From positions 372,001 through 436,000 of the forward strand of contig NZ_JALPVL010000002.1 of assembly GCF_023544465.1 (NCBI RefSeq): a stretch of DNA of 64,000 bases, in the 5' to 3' direction. The notes beneath the pieces were generated by a model. It ran no database searches. It had not been told where the DNA came from and worked only from the letters and a program-made list of their open reading frames with translations. This DNA is from Paractinoplanes maris. Lineage in GTDB: Bacteria; Actinomycetota; Actinomycetes; Mycobacteriales; Micromonosporaceae. Both the position numbers and the translations under genes were made by a program. Positions 61,559 to 64,000 of this stretch are shown piece after piece (position 1 is the first letter of the stretch; each line of letters begins with the position of its first letter).

Positions 61559-62770
61559 ATGACCGCCCACGAGCACGACCACGTCAGCCGCCGCTCACTT
61601 CTCGCCGCCTCCGGAGGGCTGCTGGTGCTGGCCGCCACGCCCGGCACCGCGCAAGCCGCCACCACCGGGGTCGCCGTCGACAACTCGCCGCAGCGGTCCA
61701 CCGGCGCCTCCCGGAGCTCACGACTCACCCAGGGCACCGCGCTGGTACACGCCGACCTGCACAACCACACCCTGATGTCGGACGGCGACGGCGACCCGGC
61801 CAACGCCTTCGCCTCGATGCGCTCGGCCGGGCTGGACGTGGCCGCGCTGACCGACCACACCACACTCTTCGCGGTCGAGGGTCTCTCGTCCTCGGAATGG
61901 CGCCGGGCCGGTCAGCTGGCTGACGCGGCCAACGTGCCGGGCACCTACACGGCGCTGCGGGGCTTCGAGTGGTCGCATCCGCTGCTCGGGCACGTCAACG
62001 TCTGGTACACCGGCGGCTTCACCGACCTGGGCGGCTCGTCGAGCATGGGCAAGCTCTACGACTGGATCGAGGGGGCCGGTGGCATCAGCGGCTTCAATCA
62101 CCCCGGGCGCGAGCTGCTGCGGTTCAACGATTTCTCGTACGACGCCGGTCTGCGCGACCAGATGGTCGGCCTCGAGATGTTCAACCGGGGCGACGACTAC
62201 CTGTTCGACGGCTGGTCGAGCGGGCAGAGCTCGCCACTCAACGCATGCCTCAACGCCGGCTGGCGCACCGGGCTGACCGGCGTGACCGACGAGCACGGCA
62301 CCGACTGGGGTCATCCCGAGGGCAAGGGCCGGACCGGTCTGTGGGTCGCCGAGAACACCCGCAACGGGGTGCTCGAGGCCATGCGGGCCCGGCGTTTCTT
62401 CGCCACCCGGGTCAGTGGACTCCGGCTCGACGCCACGGCCGACGGCGTACGGATGGGAAGCAGCCTGCCGATCGCCAAGGGTGACGTGCGGTTCGCGGTC
62501 GATCTGGACCGCGGCCCGGAGTGGGCCGGCAAGCCGCTCAAGCTGCAGGTGCTGCGGCCGGGGACGCGGGCGCCGCAGGTGGTCGAGGTGATCGACGCGA
62601 CGGCCGGCTCGACCACCGAGTTCACCGTGCCGCTCGACCTGGCCGCCGGCGCCTGGGTGGTCATCCGGGTGTCCGACCCGGCTCAGGCCAACGCCTCCCC
62701 CGGTCCGGCCGGGCACCCGTGCAACGACTGGGGTGTGGCCTATTCGAGCCCGTGGTGGCTCTCCGCCTGA
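61559..62770 (+). CDS. Tat-exported PHP-domain metallo-phosphoesterase
   Basis: Protein of 403 aa from ATG 61559. N-terminal twin-arginine signal S-R-R-S-L-L-A-A-S-G-G with cut near A-Q-A-A. PHP motifs: A-D-L-H-N-H-T-L-M-S-D-G (H-x-H-D metal site), A-L-T-D-H-T, F-N-H-P-G-R, and a late D-E-H-G-T-D-W-G-H. The rest is a C-terminal beta domain with W-V-V-I-R-V-S-D. Likely a secreted phosphoesterase. The next gene is a close paralogue in the same direction (tandem duplication). Confidence 0.85.
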   Translation: MTAHEHDHVSRRSLLAASGGLLVLAATPGTAQAATTGVAVDNSPQRSTGASRSSRLTQGTALVHADLHNHTLMSDGDGDPANAFASMRSAGLDVAALTDHTTLFAVEGLSSSEWRRAGQLADAANVPGTYTALRGFEWSHPLLGHVNVWYTGGFTDLGGSSSMGKLYDWIEGAGGISGFNHPGRELLRFNDFSYDAGLRDQMVGLEMFNRGDDYLFDGWSSGQSSPLNACLNAGWRTGLTGVTDEHGTDWGHPEGKGRTGLWVAENTRNGVLEAMRARRFFATRVSGLRLDATADGVRMGSSLPIAKGDVRFAVDLDRGPEWAGKPLKLQVLRPGTRAPQVVEVIDATAGSTTEFTVPLDLAAGAWVVIRVSDPAQANASPGPAGHPCNDWGVAYSSPWWLSA

Positions 62771-62854
62771 TCGGCCGACCACGTACGGGCCAATCCGGAC
62801 GAGCCCTTGCGCGATTCACCTGACCATCGCCCGGGGTCTTGACATGCTCCTCGG

Positions 62855-64000
62855 GTGACCGCGCCGCAACGCCACCACCGTGTCCGACGTCGATCCCTGC
62901 TGGCCGGGGCCGGCGGCCTGCTCATGCTGAGCGCCGACCCCACCCGGGGCCGGGCCGCGGCGGCCGGGTCCCGGCGTGCGTCCAGGGTCAGCCACGGCAC
63001 CACCCTGGCGTACGCCGACCTGCACAACCACACGCTGCTGTCGGACGGCATGGGTGAGCCCGAGCTGGCCTTCGCGTCGATGCGGACGGCCGGGATCGAC
63101 GTCGCCGCGCTGACCGACCACGCCACCGACGATGCGCTGACCGGGCTCACCAGTCACAAGTGGCACAAGCTGGGCAAGCTGGCCGACGGCGCCTACCGGC
63201 CCGGTGAGTACACGACGCTGCGCGGGTTCGAGTGGTCGCACTCGCACCTCGGCCACATCAACATCTGGTTCACCGACGAATTCGCCGACCTGAACCGCGC
63301 GGGCGACACCGCCGAGCTCTACAAATGGCTGGCCGGCACCTCGGGGATCGGCAGCTTCAACCATCCGGGGCGGCAGCGCGAGCAGTTCGGCGACTTCGCC
63401 TACGACGCCCGGATCGCCGGCCACATGGTCGCGCTCGAGATGTTCAACAACGGCGACGACTACCTCTTCGGCGGCTGGCCGACGCATGCCTCACCGCTGG
63501 TGGCCTGCCTCAACGCGGGCTGGCGGACCGGGCTGACCGGGGTCTCGGACGAGCACGGCGGGGATTGGGGACACGACGACGACAAGGGCCGTACGGGTCT
63601 CTGGATCACCGAGAACACCCGGGACGGGGTGCTGGCGGCCATGCGGGCGCGGCGTTTCTTCGCCAGCCGGGTGGACCGGTTGCGGCTGGACGCGACGGCC
63701 GACGGCGTACGGATGGGTGGCCGCCTGCCGATCGCCCAGGGGGACGTGACCTTCCGGGTCGACCTCGACCCCGGCCCGCAGTGGGCCGGCCGGCCGCTCT
63801 GCCTGCAGGTGCTGCGGCCGGGCCGGGACGTCCCCGAGGTGGTCGAGCTGCTGCACCTGGAGGCCGGCCCGGACACGAGGCAGGTCGTGAAGGTGACCGT
63901 GCCGCTCGACATCTCGGACGGTGACTGGGTCGTGCTGCGCGTCTCCGACCCGACCCTGGACAACCCGGCCCCCGGCCCCGAGGGGCACCCCGGCAACGAT
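62855..64000 (+). CDS. Tat-exported PHP-domain protein, partial at the window end
   Basis: Starts at GTG 62855 and remains open to the last base (382 codons visible). It has the same plan as the gene before it: R-R-R-S-L-L-A-G-A-G-G, then A-D-L-H-N-H-T-L-L-S-D-G, A-L-T-D-H-A, F-N-H-P-G-R, D-E-H-G-G-D-W-G-H. Identity to the upstream paralogue is high over the whole length. Only the last ~15 residues are missing, judging from the paralogue. Metal ligands are conserved, so it should be active. Confidence 0.83.
   Translation, partial: MTAPQRHHRVRRRSLLAGAGGLLMLSADPTRGRAAAAGSRRASRVSHGTTLAYADLHNHTLLSDGMGEPELAFASMRTAGIDVAALTDHATDDALTGLTSHKWHKLGKLADGAYRPGEYTTLRGFEWSHSHLGHINIWFTDEFADLNRAGDTAELYKWLAGTSGIGSFNHPGRQREQFGDFAYDARIAGHMVALEMFNNGDDYLFGGWPTHASPLVACLNAGWRTGLTGVSDEHGGDWGHDDDKGRTGLWITENTRDGVLAAMRARRFFASRVDRLRLDATADGVRMGGRLPIAQGDVTFRVDLDPGPQWAGRPLCLQVLRPGRDVPEVVELLHLEAGPDTRQVVKVTVPLDISDGDWVVLRVSDPTLDNPAPGPEGHPGND

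Overview
The window is high-GC actinomycete DNA. Very GC-rich codon thirds, frequent GTG/TTG starts, ATGA/GTGA gene overlaps, Tat-type exports, an EspC/YbaB/WXG-like type VII secretion cassette and a mycodextranase-like secreted glucanase all suggest a filamentous actinobacterium, perhaps of the Micromonosporaceae. The genus is inference. Sequence either side of about 10.7-48.1 kb looks like ordinary core genome. The middle looks like a defence-rich genomic island.

Left flank (1-10.7 kb): the end of an EAL-domain protein; two overlapping PH-domain membrane proteins; a divergent TetR regulator and alpha/beta hydrolase; an orphan small protein; an aminoglycoside-phosphotransferase-like kinase; a toxin/immunity-like pair; a broken DUF4143 ATPase; a collapsed serine-hydrolase remnant; and an ABC ATPase/FtsX-type permease pair.

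Island (about 10.8-48.08 kb): both ends carry the same 104-bp block, 94/104 identical by eye. The block is the promoter region plus 5' half of tRNA-Arg(CCT). It is truncated in the anticodon loop at the left (10699-10802) and continues into the intact tRNA at the right (48047-48122). Inside, in order, are a degenerate IS1634/IS4-type transposase; a lower-GC type IIG-like restriction-modification gene with a small partner; a HIRAN protein; an SMC/RloC-like ATPase with a zinc-hook CxxC and a small partner, both with possible HEPN Rx4-6H motifs; then, divergently, a tightly coupled eight-gene operon (20021-33542). The operon encodes an unknown protein, a Cas4-like Fe-S nuclease, an unknown scaffold-like protein, an SF1 helicase, SbcD, SbcC, a DUF6361-like protein and a double-HKD phospholipase-D-type protein. 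It is the best candidate here for an undescribed system. The right part of the island has a frameshifted T4 beta-protein homologue, a DnaA-N-like protein, a broken tyrosine integrase beside a truncated AbiEii, a type VII secretion-linked toxin/immunity cassette, a complete AbiEi/AbiEii pair, a SEC-C protein and a TOTE-type primase-helicase.

Right flank (48.1-64 kb): a GNAT acetyltransferase, a coiled-coil protein, a DNRLRE secreted protein, a SigE-family sigma factor with its probable anti-sigma partner, manganese catalase next to an Nramp Mn transporter, a divergent response regulator/histidine kinase pair, an NAD-dependent sugar epimerase, a GH87-like glucanase, a lipoprotein, and two tandem Tat-exported PHP-domain proteins, the second cut by the window end.

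A dispersed repeat of about 80-220 bp occurs at about 5.06, 43.13 and 47.62 kb. No CRISPR array or rRNA gene was seen.
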